From Maridesulfovibrio zosterae DSM 11974 (GTDB taxonomy: Bacteria; Desulfobacterota; Desulfovibrionia; Desulfovibrionales; Desulfovibrionaceae), in contig NZ_AUDC01000019.1 in assembly GCF_000425265.1 (NCBI RefSeq), positions 1-64,000 of the forward strand: a stretch of 64,000 bases of DNA, written 5' to 3'. A program made the position numbers and the translations under genes. How positions within the stretch are numbered: position 1 is the stretch's first letter; every line of letters begins with the position of its first letter. This document shows, one piece after another, positions 43,649-53,703 of this stretch. The notes under the pieces are model-generated. The model had not been told where the DNA came from, searched no databases, and was given only the letters and a program-made list of their open reading frames with translations.

Positions 43649-46600
43649 ATGAACATTTCACGGCGAGGGTTCATGAAACTTGCGGGCATAGGTGTCGCAG
43701 GTCTCGGAATGAGTCAGCTAGGACTCGATTTATCTCCGGCACAGGCGTATGCTGCCGGACTTAAAATTAAGGGAGCTAAAGAAGTAATTTCCATCTGTCC
43801 GTTTTGTTCGGTCAGTTGTCACTTCATTGCTCATGTGAAGGACGGAAAGATTGTCAGTACAGAAGGTGATGCTGATTATCCTGTCAGTGAAGGTGCTCTC
43901 TGTGCAAAGGGGGCAGCTATGCTGTCCATGCACAACAGCCACCATAGACTACAAAAACCCATGTACCGTGCTCCCTACAGCACTAAGTGGGAAGAAAAAA
44001 GCTGGGAATGGGTCCTTGACCGCATTGCCCACCGTGTAAAAGAAACACGTGATGCAGACTTCAAACGCTTCAATAATAAGGGGCAGGAAGTAAACCGTGT
44101 CGAATCAATCTTTCATCTTGGGTCATCACAGATGGATAACGAGGAGTGTGCAGTCGTCCATCAGGGTGTACGCGGTCTCGGCCTGGTGCATTTTGATCAC
44201 CAGGCACGTATCTGACACAGCGCAACAGTTGCGGCTCTGGCAGAGTCGTTCGGGCGCGGTGCGATGACAAACCATTGGTGCGATATTGAAAATGCAGATT
44301 CTATCCTGATCATAGGAAGTAATGCTGCAGAGCACCATCCGATCTCCTTTAAATGGGTTTTACGGGCCAAGGACAAAGGCGCCACTGTTATGCATGTGGA
44401 CCCAAAATTCTCCCGTACTTCCGCAAGAAGTGACTTCCATGTGCCGCTCAGATCAGGCACAGATATTCCTTTTATGGGTGGAATGATCAACTATGTTCTG
44501 GAGAATGATCTTTACTTCAAGGACTATGTAGCTGATTACACCAATGCTGCTTTTATTGTGGGCAAGGACTATAAGTTCTCCAGAGGACTGTTTTCCGGCT
44601 ACGATGCTAAAGCACGCAAATATGACAAATCAAAATGGGTATTTGAGCTGGATAAAGATGGTGTGCCGAAGAGAGACCCTTCACTGAAGCATCCACGTTG
44701 CGTATTCCAGATGCTCAAAAAGCACTATTCACGTTATTCCCTTTCCAATGTTTCTAAAACTACAGGTGTTACTAAAGAAAACCTGACCCGTGTTTACAAG
44801 ACATTTGCTGCTACAGGTAAAAAGGATAAGGCTGGAACAATTATGTATGCCCTGGGCTGGACTCAGCATACTGTTGGTGTGCAGAATATCCGCTCCAGTG
44901 CCATCCTTCAGCTTTTGCTTGGTAACATAGGTGTAGCCGGTGGCGGTATTAACGCTTTACGCGGTGAACCTAATGTACAGGGGTCAACTGACCATTGTAT
45001 CCTTTGGCATATCCTGCCTGGTTATCTGCCTGTTCCAAAAGCCAGCCTTGGTTCGTTTGAAGATTATACCAAGGCAACGACTCCGGTCAGCAAAGATCCT
45101 GAAAGTGCCAACTGGTGGCAGCATAAGCCTAAATATATGGCTTCACTGCTTAAGTCTTGGCGCGGAGAAAATGCTACTGCTGAAAACGGATTTGGTTACA
45201 AGCTCTTGCCTAAAGTGGATGATGGAGAAGATTACTCATACATTTTCATCTTTGACCGTATGTACAAGGGTGATATCAAGGGGGGTTTTGTCTTCGGAAC
45301 CAACCCGGCCCAGAGTGTGCCTAATTCTAATAAGGCCCGTAAGGCTTTGGATAAGCTTGACTGGCTTGTTGTAGGCGAACTTCATAATACTGAGACTTCA
45401 GATAACTGGCATCGTCCGGGTGTCGATCCCACTCGGAACAAGACTGAAGTCTTCCTGCTTCCTTCTGCGCAGCGGGCAGAAAAGGCCGGTTCTATCAGTA
45501 ACAGTGGACGTTGGCTGCTTTGGCATTATGAAGCCTGCCGCCCTATGGGTGAAAGCAAAAGTATGGGTGAAATGTATGTGGATATCATAAACCACGTACG
45601 CCGACTGTATAATAAAGAAAATGGTACTTTCCCCGAGCCTATCTTGAGTCTCGACTGGCCTGCGTATTATGATGCTGAAGATGTCGCTCAGCGTATTAAT
45701 GGTCGTTTTACCAAGGATGTTGAGTTCAAAGGCAAGAAGTACAAGAAGGGACAGCAGGTTCCATCCTTTGTAGCTCTAGGGGATGACGGTTCAACATCAT
45801 GTATGAACTGGCTCTATTCAGGAAGTTATACCGAAGAAGGCGGCAACAAGGCTAAACGCCGCAGTCTGGAGCAGACGCCTATGCAGGCGAAGATAAACCT
45901 CTTCCCCAACTTTGCATGGTGCTGGCCAGTCAATCGCCGTATTCTTTATAACCGTGCTTCAGTTGATGCCAAAGGGCAGCCTTTCGCTCCGCAGAAAGCG
46001 GTTATCAAGTGGAACGGTTCCAAGTGGGAAGGTGATGTCCCTGATGGCGGTTGGCCACCGAACGCAAGTGGTAAAGGGCGCTATCCGTTCATCATGCGTA
46101 AGGAAGGCCATGGACAGCTATATGGTCCGGGACTTCAGGATGGACCTTTTCCTGATCATTATGAGCCTGTGGAAACTCCTATCAAGAGTCATCCTTTCTC
46201 AAAGCAGCTTAACAGCCCTGTTTACAAGCGGGTATTCAGTGACATGGATAAACTTGCTAAGCCTGCTGATGAGCGTTTTCCTATTGTCCTTACCACGTAC
46301 AGTATGACTGAACACTGGTGCGGTGGCGGTGAAACAAGGAATATTCCGGCTCTGCTTGAAGCTGAACCGCAGCTTTACGTTGAAATGAGTCCGGAGCTTG
46401 CTGAGGAAAAAGGCATTGCAAACGGCGATCCTGTAATCGTTGAAAGTATCCGTGGTAAAGTTGAAGCTATTGCAATGGTAACTGTGCGTATGACTCCTTT
46501 TGAAGTTAAAGGTGAAATCGTACATGAAGTAGGTATGCCTTTCTGCTTCGGCTGGACGACGAGAGGTTGTGGTGATGCAACAAACAGGCTGACTCCTGCA

Positions 46601-46687
46601 GTTGGTGATCCGAACACTACCATTCCTGAGTACAAGGCTTGTCTCGTGAATGTTCGCAAAGCGAAAACTCTCACTGAGATTGAGTAA
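43649..46687 (+). CDS. fdhA: formate dehydrogenase catalytic subunit, selenoprotein (Sec189)
   Basis: 1012-residue molybdenum/tungsten bis-MGD enzyme that oxidises formate in the periplasm. It has a Tat signal (SRRGFMKLAGIGVAG) and a [4Fe-4S] site CPFCSVSC with a later Cys in GALCAKG. The TGA at 44213-44215 is read as selenocysteine (residue 189): the frame continues without change and both sides match the family, ARI-U-HSATVAALAESFGRG. Without recoding the gene would look like two open frames. The start ATG has GGAGG nearby. fdhB follows after 47 bp. The metal (Mo or W) cannot be read from sequence. Confidence 0.95.
44213..44250 (+). promoter_or_regulatory. putative bacterial SECIS element in fdhA
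   Basis: The UGA codon is followed at once by sequence able to fold into hairpins: CGCAACAGTTGCG close to the codon, or a smaller TGC/GCA stem with a GGCTCTG loop about 20 nt downstream, in the place where SelB binds in E. coli fdh mRNAs. The fold was drawn by eye and is provisional; the recoding call rests on the protein match. Confidence 0.55.
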
Positions 46688-46734
46688 CCCGAAACCAAGC
46701 CGGACCTTACGGTCCGTCCAAAAAGGAGTAAAAA

Positions 46735-47469
46735 ATGCCTAAAGCATTCTTTATCGATACTTCTAGATGTACGGCTTGTCGTGGTTGCCAGATTGCCTGC
46801 AAGGAATGGCATGATCTGCCTGCGACAGAAACAAAACAGCGTGGTTCACATCAGAATCCGGCTGATTTAAATCCCTTCAATTATAAGTTGGTTCGTTTCA
46901 GCGAACATCGTATTAACGGAAAGGTCGAGTGGTATTTTTTCCCCGACCAGTGTCGTCATTGCGATGTTCCGCCTTGTAAGGATATCGCTGATTCTTATGT
47001 TACCGGGGCTGTGATTAAAGATGAAGACAGCGGAGCTGTTATCTTTACTGATCAGACTAAACGACTTGCTGCGGATGAGGCTCAGGAAATGACTGAAGCA
47101 TGTCCGTATAACATTCCCCGCCGTAATAGCGGAACAGGGCTGCTCAGCAAGTGTGATATGTGCATTGATCGTCAGCAGGCGGGACTCATACCTGTTTGTG
47201 TGAAGACTTGTCCTACCGGAACCATGAACTTCGGTGAGCGTGAAGAGATGGAGGCTCTGGCGGAAAAAACTCTTACCAAGGTCAAAAAAGATTACCCAAA
47301 TGCAGCCGTAATTGATGCGGATGAAGTAAATGTGATCTATCTGGTTATGGATAAACCGGAGCTTTATTACGAGTACGTAACTGCCGATAACTCAGGTATC
47401 GGTAATGGTGTAACCCGTAAAGAATTCCTCGCAGGTCTTACCAAACCTGCCAAGCGTATATTGGGATAA
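46735..47469 (+). CDS. fdhB: formate dehydrogenase iron-sulfur subunit
   Basis: 244 residues, partner of FdhA. Four [4Fe-4S] binding groups are visible: CTACRGCQIACKEW, CRHCDVPPCKD, CPYNI and CDMCIDRQQAGLIPVCVKTCPTG. There is no C-terminal membrane helix, so the FdhAB complex should be soluble in the periplasm, exported with FdhA by the Tat route, and pass electrons to cytochromes c encoded elsewhere. AAGGAG precedes the ATG. Confidence 0.94.
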   Translation: MPKAFFIDTSRCTACRGCQIACKEWHDLPATETKQRGSHQNPADLNPFNYKLVRFSEHRINGKVEWYFFPDQCRHCDVPPCKDIADSYVTGAVIKDEDSGAVIFTDQTKRLAADEAQEMTEACPYNIPRRNSGTGLLSKCDMCIDRQQAGLIPVCVKTCPTGTMNFGEREEMEALAEKTLTKVKKDYPNAAVIDADEVNVIYLVMDKPELYYEYVTADNSGIGNGVTRKEFLAGLTKPAKRILG

Positions 47470-47477
47470 GCATCCTA

Positions 47478-47516
47478 TCACCGGACCACGGTTTTTATCC
47501 GTGGTCCGGTCTTGTT
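47478..47516 (+). terminator. terminator of the fdhAB operon
   Basis: ACCGGACCACGG (47480-47491) pairs perfectly with CCGTGGTCCGGT (47499-47510) around TTTTTAT, followed by CTTGTTT. Confidence 0.85.
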
Positions 47517-47529
47517 TGCCTCCGTCGAC

Positions 47530-47556
47530 TTAACCCCTTTTGGGAAGGGGGTTAAG
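47530..47556. terminator. second hairpin after fdhB
   Basis: CTTAACCCC pairs with GGGGGTTAAG (one extra G) around a short loop. There is no T-run. It may be a back-up stop or the end of a mobile fragment. Confidence 0.4.
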
Positions 47557-47750
47557 AATTCTAAGACTTTTTAGTAGGTATTATCTAAATATATGAGTGG
47601 AATTTTTTGCGTGGTTATTTTGTATACAGGTTAATATAAAATTCAGGTATCCGCTGGACTGAGGTAAGTCTCAAAGTTTTGCATGAGAATTAAGCTCCGC
47701 AGTTTTTATGGTATGTCGTTTAAAATAAATAATTTCAGGGTTATATTTCA

Positions 47751-48671
47751 ATGAATAAGATTAAATCTAAGTCTAAGAAAAAGCGTGACGTGCAATCCGG
47801 TCTTCTTTACTTACGTAAAAAAACTCCCGCTCTTGAAAATATTTTTGATGCTTTCGGTCCATTAGTTCAGGCTCAAGAAAAGGGATATGAATTGCTTGAG
47901 GACTGGACCGGATTTATTTTGCCTGAAGCGTATGCTCCACGTTTTGAGCAGGGAGTTCCTCTTTTATCAGAAATGGATTTACCGGAGCTTGGGGATTTGT
48001 ATTCAGATATTTTTATCAGTGTGTCTGAAGCTGTGGCTAAGGGAATGCCCAGTATATCCAATCAAATAACTGAAATTATTAGAGCTGTTAAAGATGCTGA
48101 AAACATAAATGATTTAGCAAAAGCTACTTGGAGTGAGGATCTTGTTCTTATTGATCAACTGGTTGAGAAATGGAAAGTAGATCGGCAGACTCTTCTTTTT
48201 CTGGCAACTATGGCTCTCAAGCCTTTCATGGGTCGCATGGAAGTTGATGCTGCAAGATTGATAGAGAATATGGTGTGGACTAAAGGATACTGTCCTGTTT
48301 GTGGGACTTTTCCGGATATGTCCCTGCTTAAGAAATCAGGTGATGATAATGCTTATCTTAAGTCACATGGCGGGCAACGTTGGATGCATTGCTCATGTTG
48401 CGGTCACGAATGGCGTATAAAGCGTAACATGTGTCCTTGGTGCGAAAGTGAGGATTATGAAAAACTCAGATATTTACAGGACGAAGAATCTAAAAATGAA
48501 AGAGTGGATGTTTGCGATACATGTAAACATTACTATGTAACCATTGATACCCGTGAGCTTATGGAAGAACCTGATCAGCGGATTGCTCCGTTGGGATTGG
48601 TACATCTTGATATTAGAGCGCAAGAAGAGGAGTATAGGCCTATGGCTGAAGTTCCGTGGAATATACTGTAG
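47751..48671 (+). CDS. fdhE: formate dehydrogenase accessory protein FdhE
   Basis: 306 residues. Four rubredoxin-like Cys pairs near the C-terminus mark FdhE: CPVCGTFPDMSLL, CSCCGHEWR, MCPWCESEDYEKL and VCDTCKHYY. FdhE is a cytoplasmic factor for maturation of Tat-exported formate dehydrogenases. The N-terminal 20 residues are strongly basic. It has its own transcript start region 280 bp after fdhB and its own terminator. Confidence 0.92.
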   Translation: MNKIKSKSKKKRDVQSGLLYLRKKTPALENIFDAFGPLVQAQEKGYELLEDWTGFILPEAYAPRFEQGVPLLSEMDLPELGDLYSDIFISVSEAVAKGMPSISNQITEIIRAVKDAENINDLAKATWSEDLVLIDQLVEKWKVDRQTLLFLATMALKPFMGRMEVDAARLIENMVWTKGYCPVCGTFPDMSLLKKSGDDNAYLKSHGGQRWMHCSCCGHEWRIKRNMCPWCESEDYEKLRYLQDEESKNERVDVCDTCKHYYVTIDTRELMEEPDQRIAPLGLVHLDIRAQEEEYRPMAEVPWNIL

Positions 48672-48687
48672 TGTTTTTTAATATGTA

Positions 48688-48727
48688 AAAGCGCCACTAT
48701 TTGTTTTCAGGTAGTGGCGCTTTTTTG
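48688..48727 (+). terminator. terminator of fdhE (bidirectional)
   Basis: GCGCCACTA (48691-48699) pairs with TAGTGGCGC (48712-48720), followed by TTTTTT on the plus strand and preceded by AAAA, so it also closes the converging thiE transcript. Confidence 0.9.
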
Positions 48728-48770
48728 TACTTGATTTGAAATTAAAAAAAGCTGTTAAAATAGTTTGATG

Positions 48771-49421
48771 TTACTTTTCTATTGCCTTTCTCAAGTCTTT
48801 AATCATGCCGCCGATGTTATCAGCACCGACAATTTCGGTAACTAAAGCAACACATTTAGCACCGCGTTTCATTACATCGGCAATGTTGTGTTCTTTGATG
48901 CCGCCTATGGCAACAAATGGCAGATCTATATTTTGGACAACGTAGTCGAGATATTCAAAGCCCACTGGATCGACAACATCATCTTTCGTGAATGTTTTAA
49001 AAATGGGGCCTACTCCGATGTAGTCAGCTCCTGCTTCAACAGCTGCCCGTGCTTCCTGCGGACTATGGGTGGAAAGGCCGATGGCCATTTTGTCCCCCAC
49101 AAGTTTACGTACAGCATGCACAGGGAAATCTTCCTGCCCGATATGAATACCGTCAGCTTCAACCATCATGGCTAGATCTATATCATCGTTGATGATAAAA
49201 GCAGCACCTGCCTCATGGGTCATTCTGCGTATTTCCAAGCATTCAGCATATTTCTGACCGGATTTAATTTCTTTCTCACGGTACTGAATCAGCTTGATGC
49301 CGTTATCAAGCATTTCACGTACAACTTCAGTGTTAGAGCGTCCTTTAGAAAATTTAAGAGCGGTAAGGCAATATAAATCTGTATCAAGAATATTTTGTCT
49401 GGTTATTTCTCTTGAACTCAT
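48771..49421 (-). CDS. thiE: thiamine-phosphate synthase
   Basis: 216 residues. ThiE joins the thiazole phosphate and HMP pyrophosphate moieties to give thiamine phosphate. A TIM barrel is indicated by IKLIQYREKEI, FIINDDIDLAMMVEADGIHIGQED in part, and the phosphate loop GVGPIFKTFTKDD; VAIGGI ends the barrel. The ATG overlaps the thiF stop by one base (TAATG). It is the last gene of thiSGHFE. Confidence 0.94.
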   Translation of the reverse strand: MSSREITRQNILDTDLYCLTALKFSKGRSNTEVVREMLDNGIKLIQYREKEIKSGQKYAECLEIRRMTHEAGAAFIINDDIDLAMMVEADGIHIGQEDFPVHAVRKLVGDKMAIGLSTHSPQEARAAVEAGADYIGVGPIFKTFTKDDVVDPVGFEYLDYVVQNIDLPFVAIGGIKEHNIADVMKRGAKCVALVTEIVGADNIGGMIKDLRKAIEK

Positions 49422-50050
49422 TATTTTTCTCCTTCTGACTCATATTTGTTGAGATAATAGGCCAGTATAACATCGGCCTGTTTTGCCGCAGCTATGCCCA
49501 CTTTAGGTGAGAAGGGCGGGTTTTTTGCATTGCATTCGGTTTTCATGTCGCCGATCATGTAGAAATTATTGCGTATTTTGCGGGTGATAAGTTCATCAGC
49601 ATTTCCTGTTCCACCCATACCTGATGCAGTAATCAGCAGTTTTTCAGTCGGCAGAAAGGTTTCAACAAGGGCCTTTTTAATTCCGGCTGCATCAAAGGCT
49701 TCTACAACAACATCACAATCATTGAAAATACCGATCATATTTCCACTATTGACTGTTTCGTGCAGGATGGTGATATCCAGATCCGGGTTGATCTCCAGCA
49801 AATTGTTGCTTAGCGCGTCAACTTTGAATTTGCCGAGTTGATCCATGCGGTAAAATTGACGGTTGAGGTTTGACTCCTCAATACGGTCAAAATCAACAAG
49901 CACAAACTTTTTGAATCCGCAGCGGACCAAGTGCATCGCACAGTTTGAGCCGAGACCTCCGGCCCCGGCTATTCCTATGCAAATCTGTTGCAGGAAACGC
50001 AGCCTGTCTCTACCGAGATATGCGGCGATGCCTGTTTCCGTCTGGTTCAC
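49421..50050 (-). CDS. thiF: ThiS adenylyltransferase ThiF
   Basis: 209 residues, the short E1-like form. GIAGAGGLGSNCAMHLVRCG is the ATP-binding glycine loop and LVDFDRIEESNLNRQFYR the adjoining nucleotide site. It adenylates the C-terminal glycine of ThiS so that sulfur can be loaded. The start is GTG in a 4-base overlap (GTGA) with the thiH stop. Confidence 0.9.
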   Translation of the reverse strand: MNQTETGIAAYLGRDRLRFLQQICIGIAGAGGLGSNCAMHLVRCGFKKFVLVDFDRIEESNLNRQFYRMDQLGKFKVDALSNNLLEINPDLDITILHETVNSGNMIGIFNDCDVVVEAFDAAGIKKALVETFLPTEKLLITASGMGGTGNADELITRKIRNNFYMIGDMKTECNAKNPPFSPKVGIAAAKQADVILAYYLNKYESEGEK

Positions 50051-51165
50051 GATGCTTCCTTCAAAGAATGCCAGTCTTTAAATACTGGCTGGTAGCCGTG
50101 TTTTCTTAGAACTTGGCTCATCTCTTCAACGCTGCGACCATCGCTGATGTCGAACTGTCCGACTTTTTCATCTGTTTTAGTATGGCCTCCGACTTCAGTG
50201 GAAACTCCGGCTGACATGCGGGTGACACCCAGCGGCAGAATATTTTCACGAAATTCAGGAGCTTCACGTGTGGAGATGGTGATTCCGCAGCGCGGCAGGA
50301 AGAGACGCAGGGCCAGCATGTTCTGGGTAAGTGATATATCACTTACCAGTGATCTGGGTACAAAGGCATCACCTACATGAGTGCGAATGCGCGGCAGGGA
50401 AACCGCTATATCTACATCTGGATATTTATCCTGAAGATATGCAGCATGAATGCCTGTTTTAAGGGCATCGTGCCGCCATTCGTCAAGGCCGAGCAATGCG
50501 CCGATATTGACTACACGCATTCCTGCCTTGCAAGCCCTTTCAGGAGCATCAAGACGGAAGCGGTAATCTCTTTTCGGTCCTGCGGGATGTAATTCAGGAT
50601 AAAGTTCTTCGTTGTAGGTCTCCTGAAACATGGTCATGCCGTCAACGCCTGCTTCTACCTGCCGGGCGTATTCTTCCTCGGTCATGGCATATATTTCGAT
50701 GGAAACAGAAGGAAAATATCTGCTCAATATTTTTACTGCTGACTCTACGTATTCAGGTGATGATTTGGTCCTTGCATCACCAGTAAGGATAAGCAGATGC
50801 TTAAGTCCTGTTTCAGCAATGGCTTTTGCCTCTGTTTCCAGCTCTTCAGGTCCGAGCTGGGTGCGGGGGATCTTGTTTTTGGTGTTAAATCCGCAGTATA
50901 TACATCTATTTGTGCAGAAATTAGCCATATAAAGCGGGGTGAACAGTTGGATTGTTTTACCGAAGTTCTGCAAGGTCAACTGGTTTGCTTTTTGGGCCAT
51001 TTCTTCAAGAAAAGGAATTGCTGCAGGGCTCAACAGGGCAAGAAAATCTTTTGGATTAAGTTTTGTCTTGTTAATGGCGCGCCTGACATCGTGTTCAGTG
51101 ACAGAGCCGAATTGCTCGGCAAGCGGGGCGTCGTTGTATTCGGCGCAGATAGGGTAGAAACTCAT
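50047..51165 (-). CDS. thiH: 2-iminoacetate synthase (tyrosine lyase)
   Basis: 372-residue radical SAM enzyme. The cluster motif is CTNRCIYCGF (about residues 87-96). It cleaves tyrosine to dehydroglycine for the thiazole ring under anaerobic conditions, in contrast to the ThiO route of aerobes. MAYFTNRC-like positioning after LFTPLYMANF is typical. It starts 4 bp after thiG. Confidence 0.94.
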   Translation of the reverse strand: MSFYPICAEYNDAPLAEQFGSVTEHDVRRAINKTKLNPKDFLALLSPAAIPFLEEMAQKANQLTLQNFGKTIQLFTPLYMANFCTNRCIYCGFNTKNKIPRTQLGPEELETEAKAIAETGLKHLLILTGDARTKSSPEYVESAVKILSRYFPSVSIEIYAMTEEEYARQVEAGVDGMTMFQETYNEELYPELHPAGPKRDYRFRLDAPERACKAGMRVVNIGALLGLDEWRHDALKTGIHAAYLQDKYPDVDIAVSLPRIRTHVGDAFVPRSLVSDISLTQNMLALRLFLPRCGITISTREAPEFRENILPLGVTRMSAGVSTEVGGHTKTDEKVGQFDISDGRSVEEMSQVLRKHGYQPVFKDWHSLKEAS

Positions 51166-51169
51166 TTTT

Positions 51170-51946
51170 TTATCCCTCGTGCAGGAATCCGGTCAGAGGA
51201 GAGGATGCCTTGGCATGACTATGTTTTGCTCCGGGACCGGAGAGATATGCTTCGCGACCTGCTTTTACAGCATGTCCGAAGGCACTGGCCATCATTGCTG
51301 GATTGCTGGCAGTTGCTATTGCCGTATTAACCAGACAGGCATCAGCCCCCATTTCCATTGCTTCACAAGCTTCAGAAGGGCGACCTATTCCTGCATCGAC
51401 GATTATGGGCAGGCTGATTTCATCAATGAGGATGCGTACCATTTCACGAGTTTGAAGACCCCGGTTGGTTCCAATAGGAGCACCAAGCGGCATTACCGCA
51501 GCTGCGCCTGCATCAACTAATGAACGTGCAATATACAGGTCTGCATTTACATAAGGCAGAACCACAAAACCTTCGTTTGCAAGGATTTCAGTTGCTTTGG
51601 CTGTTTCATAACCATCGGGAAGCAGATATTTGTTGTCGGAAATAACTTCAATTTTGATCCAGTCCCCACAACCCATTGCTTTTGCCAATCTGGCGATACG
51701 GACTGCTTCATCCGCATTGCGTGCTCCGGAAGTGTTTGGCAGGAGTTTCATGTTTTTAGGAATAAAATCCATGACATTTCCAGTTGTTGATTCAAAATCT
51801 ACACGTCTCAAAGCCACGGTGATGATTTGTGACCCTGAAGCTTCACAGACTTCCGGGATAACTGAATCATCTGCATATTTACCTGTTCCAGTCAGCAGAC
51901 GGCTGTCAAACTCAACTCCGCCAAGTTCAAAAATATCTTTATTCAT
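51170..51946 (-). CDS. thiG: thiazole synthase
   Basis: 258-residue TIM barrel. The Schiff-base Lys is in [36 protein letters not shown] and [20 protein letters not shown] are phosphate-binding and family signatures. It builds the thiazole from DXP, dehydroglycine and ThiS-thiocarboxylate. It follows thiS by 5 bp. Confidence 0.95.
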   Translation of the reverse strand: MNKDIFELGGVEFDSRLLTGTGKYADDSVIPEVCEASGSQIITVALRRVDFESTTGNVMDFIPKNMKLLPNTSGARNADEAVRIARLAKAMGCGDWIKIEVISDNKYLLPDGYETAKATEILANEGFVVLPYVNADLYIARSLVDAGAAAVMPLGAPIGTNRGLQTREMVRILIDEISLPIIVDAGIGRPSEACEAMEMGADACLVNTAIATASNPAMMASAFGHAVKAGREAYLSGPGAKHSHAKASSPLTGFLHEG

Positions 51947-51951
51947 TTCAA

Positions 51952-52152
51952 TTAACCTCCGCCTACAAAGCGCAGTACTTCGAGGTGATCCCCGTCGTTT
52001 ATTAAGATGGTAGAAAAATTATCGGCCGGTATGATTTTTTTATTAAGCTCAACAACAACGGTCTCAGGAGACAGGTCCTTGGATTCCAGTAGGTTAAGGA
52101 TAGTAATCTCTTCGGTCAGTTCAATTTCTTTACCATTAAGGGTAACAAACAT
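51952..52152 (-). CDS. thiS: sulfur carrier protein ThiS
   Basis: 66-residue ubiquitin-like protein ending in a Gly-Gly tail (RFVGGG), the site of thiocarboxylation. The N-terminal [12 protein letters not shown] is the usual beta strand. It is the first gene of the operon. The GGAG ribosome site lies directly downstream of the riboswitch terminator. Confidence 0.92.
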   Translation of the reverse strand: MFVTLNGKEIELTEEITILNLLESKDLSPETVVVELNKKIIPADNFSTILINDGDHLEVLRFVGGG

Positions 52153-52163
52153 TTATAACTCCA

Positions 52164-52193
52164 TAAAAAAAAAGCTCACCATATAGGGTGAGC
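52164..52193 (-). terminator. riboswitch-controlled terminator before thiS
   Basis: On the minus strand GCTCACCC-TATAT-GGTGAGC is followed by nine T. It lies between the TPP aptamer and the thiS start, so TPP binding most likely favours this stop. Confidence 0.9.
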
Positions 52194-52223
52194 GCGTACA
52201 GTAGATATAAAACAAAATCTATT

Positions 52224-52310
52224 GCAGCTTCCCTACGGCGGGATTACCCGCATCAGGTTCAAAGGGATCGGCAGATGCCATCTCAGCCTAACAAGGCACC
52301 CCTAGCTGGA
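52224..52310 (-). promoter_or_regulatory. TPP riboswitch (THI element)
   Basis: Minus-strand leader with the conserved blocks GGGGTGCC, GGCTGAGATGGC, ACCTGATGCGGGTAAT and CCGCCGTAGGGAAG in the right order for the TPP aptamer. It lies about 70-160 bp upstream of thiS and is followed by a terminator, giving off-control of thiSGHFE when thiamine pyrophosphate is plentiful. Confidence 0.95.
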
Positions 52311-52404
52311 GATAAGGTATGTAAATCTTTAAGCGGTGTAAAGTGGAAAAGAAAAAAGCTTAGCTTTTAGTGGATCATGATGAGAAAAAGCAGCTAAAAA
52401 TAAT

Positions 52405-52460
52405 GATGAAAATAAGGAACAGGAGATGGAATATCAGCAATATTCACCATCTCCTGTTAT
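52405..52460 (-). terminator. terminator of phoU
   Basis: AACAGGAGATGG (52418-52429) pairs with CCATCTCCTGTT (52447-52458), with more pairing (ATAT/ATAT) inside. On the minus strand the hairpin is followed by CCTTATTTTCATC and, further on, ATTTTT. Confidence 0.7.
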
Positions 52461-52480
52461 GTGACAAGTTAAAGAGGTTG

Positions 52481-53149
52481 CTATTTTTTACCGGGATAAT
52501 ATTCAGCGTATTTGATGAAGTAGATATGCTCAGAGATATTTGTGATATGGTCACCTACACGTTCCAGACAGCGCATGGTAAATAGCAGGGAAATAAATCC
52601 TTTTCCGTCAGGGTCTTCAGCTTCAACGCAGTCTTTCATACCCAGAAGTGCTTCTTTAAAAAGAGCATCAACATTACTGTCTCCGTGCCATACATCCAAG
52701 GCCTTCTCTACACTGAGGTCTTTGAATGCCACAAGTATCTGTTCAAGCATGGCGGTAAGTTCTTTCCCCATATGCTGGACATATGATAGATGCTGTGTGT
52801 GTTCTTCGGCAAAGCCTCTTTTTCCTTTTTTAGCAATACTTTTGGCATAGTCGGCAATGCGTTCTAAGTCAGAAGCTATTTTACTGCATGAAAGGATATA
52901 ACGCAGGTCGCCGGCTTTCGGCTCCATTTTAGTTACTATCATGAGTGAAGCCCGGTCAACTTTGTGCTCCAGTTCATTAATCTTTTCATCTTTTTTTATG
53001 ATAGCTTCAGCCTTTTCCGGATTATTTTCCTCAAAAGTTGCAAGAGCTTCTATTAATTGATTAAGAGCTAAATTTCCAAGTTCCAGTACAAGTTCCTGCA
53101 ATTCAGCAAGTTCTTCCTCATAAACTTTCAGAGGATGCTGCATATCCAT
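52481..53149 (-). CDS. phoU: PhoU-family phosphate signalling protein
   Basis: 222 residues of two three-helix bundles with the metal-binding acidic motifs spaced as in PhoU (EHKVDRASLMIVTKMEPKAGDLRYI in pieces, ARYAD-like SDLERIADYAKSIA, LERVGDHITNISEHIYF). PhoU represses the Pho regulon through PhoR and the Pst transporter. No pst or phoBR genes are beside it. GGAG precedes the ATG. An imperfect hairpin at 53219-53257 lies upstream. Confidence 0.92.
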   Translation of the reverse strand: MDMQHPLKVYEEELAELQELVLELGNLALNQLIEALATFEENNPEKAEAIIKKDEKINELEHKVDRASLMIVTKMEPKAGDLRYILSCSKIASDLERIADYAKSIAKKGKRGFAEEHTQHLSYVQHMGKELTAMLEQILVAFKDLSVEKALDVWHGDSNVDALFKEALLGMKDCVEAEDPDGKGFISLLFTMRCLERVGDHITNISEHIYFIKYAEYYPGKK

Positions 53150-53363
53150 AAAAAAACTCCTGTAGTCCGCGTAAGGCGGGGATTGTATAGTATTTGCGTT
53201 TTTAAATCACTTTTAATTAAGGGCCATTCACTTATGATTTTGTTATATGGCCTTTTTAATCATTTAGTTTGATAAGTAGCGAATACGTTATTTTTGTTAC
53301 AGGAATATGGCATTAGGATAAAAAATTAAGTATAGGATCTCGTTTTTTAAAGTTAAGAGCTTT

Positions 53364-53536
53364 TTAAAATTTATAAGCCCATGAATTGTCAATAAGCCGT
53401 GAAATTTTATCCAGCGCCTCTTGTTCGGATATTCCAAGTTCTATTAATGTCCTATAAATATGAGAGTATTCATTTCTGAGACTTGTAGAAAAAATACCCG
53501 GATCATCACTTGCAATATGCTGATAAATATGATGTC
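53364..53536 (-). pseudogene. C-terminal fragment of an adenosine-deaminase-like gene
   Basis: On the minus strand about 50 codons ending at TAA (53364-53366) read IASDDPGIFSTSLRNEYSH and then a helical tail ending NSWAYKF. SDDPGIF with a following Leu-x-x-Glu-Tyr is the metal-site Asp pair region near the end of adenosine/adenine deaminases. A TGA closes the frame just upstream and no barrel is present, so this is a decayed remnant. Confidence 0.6.
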
Positions 53537-53703
53537 TGATTTGAATACATCATTTGCGTTTCTCGTGACAATTCATTTAAATTCTCAGCACTTAGCCAGA
53601 ATTATTGCTTAGTAATAGGTCATAAGTATTAACTTGTCGCATGTTACTTGTATCTTAGATACGTGCATATACCATTCATGTGTAGCATATTAGTAATAAT
53701 TAA
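53537..53703. other. decayed spacer between deaminase fragment and map
   Basis: AT-rich sequence that lacks a complete gene. A short minus-strand frame (about 27 codons, AENLNELSRETQMMY) runs into the deaminase fragment in another frame, which fits further decay. Confidence 0.35.

Noticed and set aside
43553-44215. Reading fdhA as two separate genes or as a frameshifted pseudogene
   Set aside because: Both parts are in the same frame, the TGA is at the known selenocysteine position, and the protein match continues without a gap.
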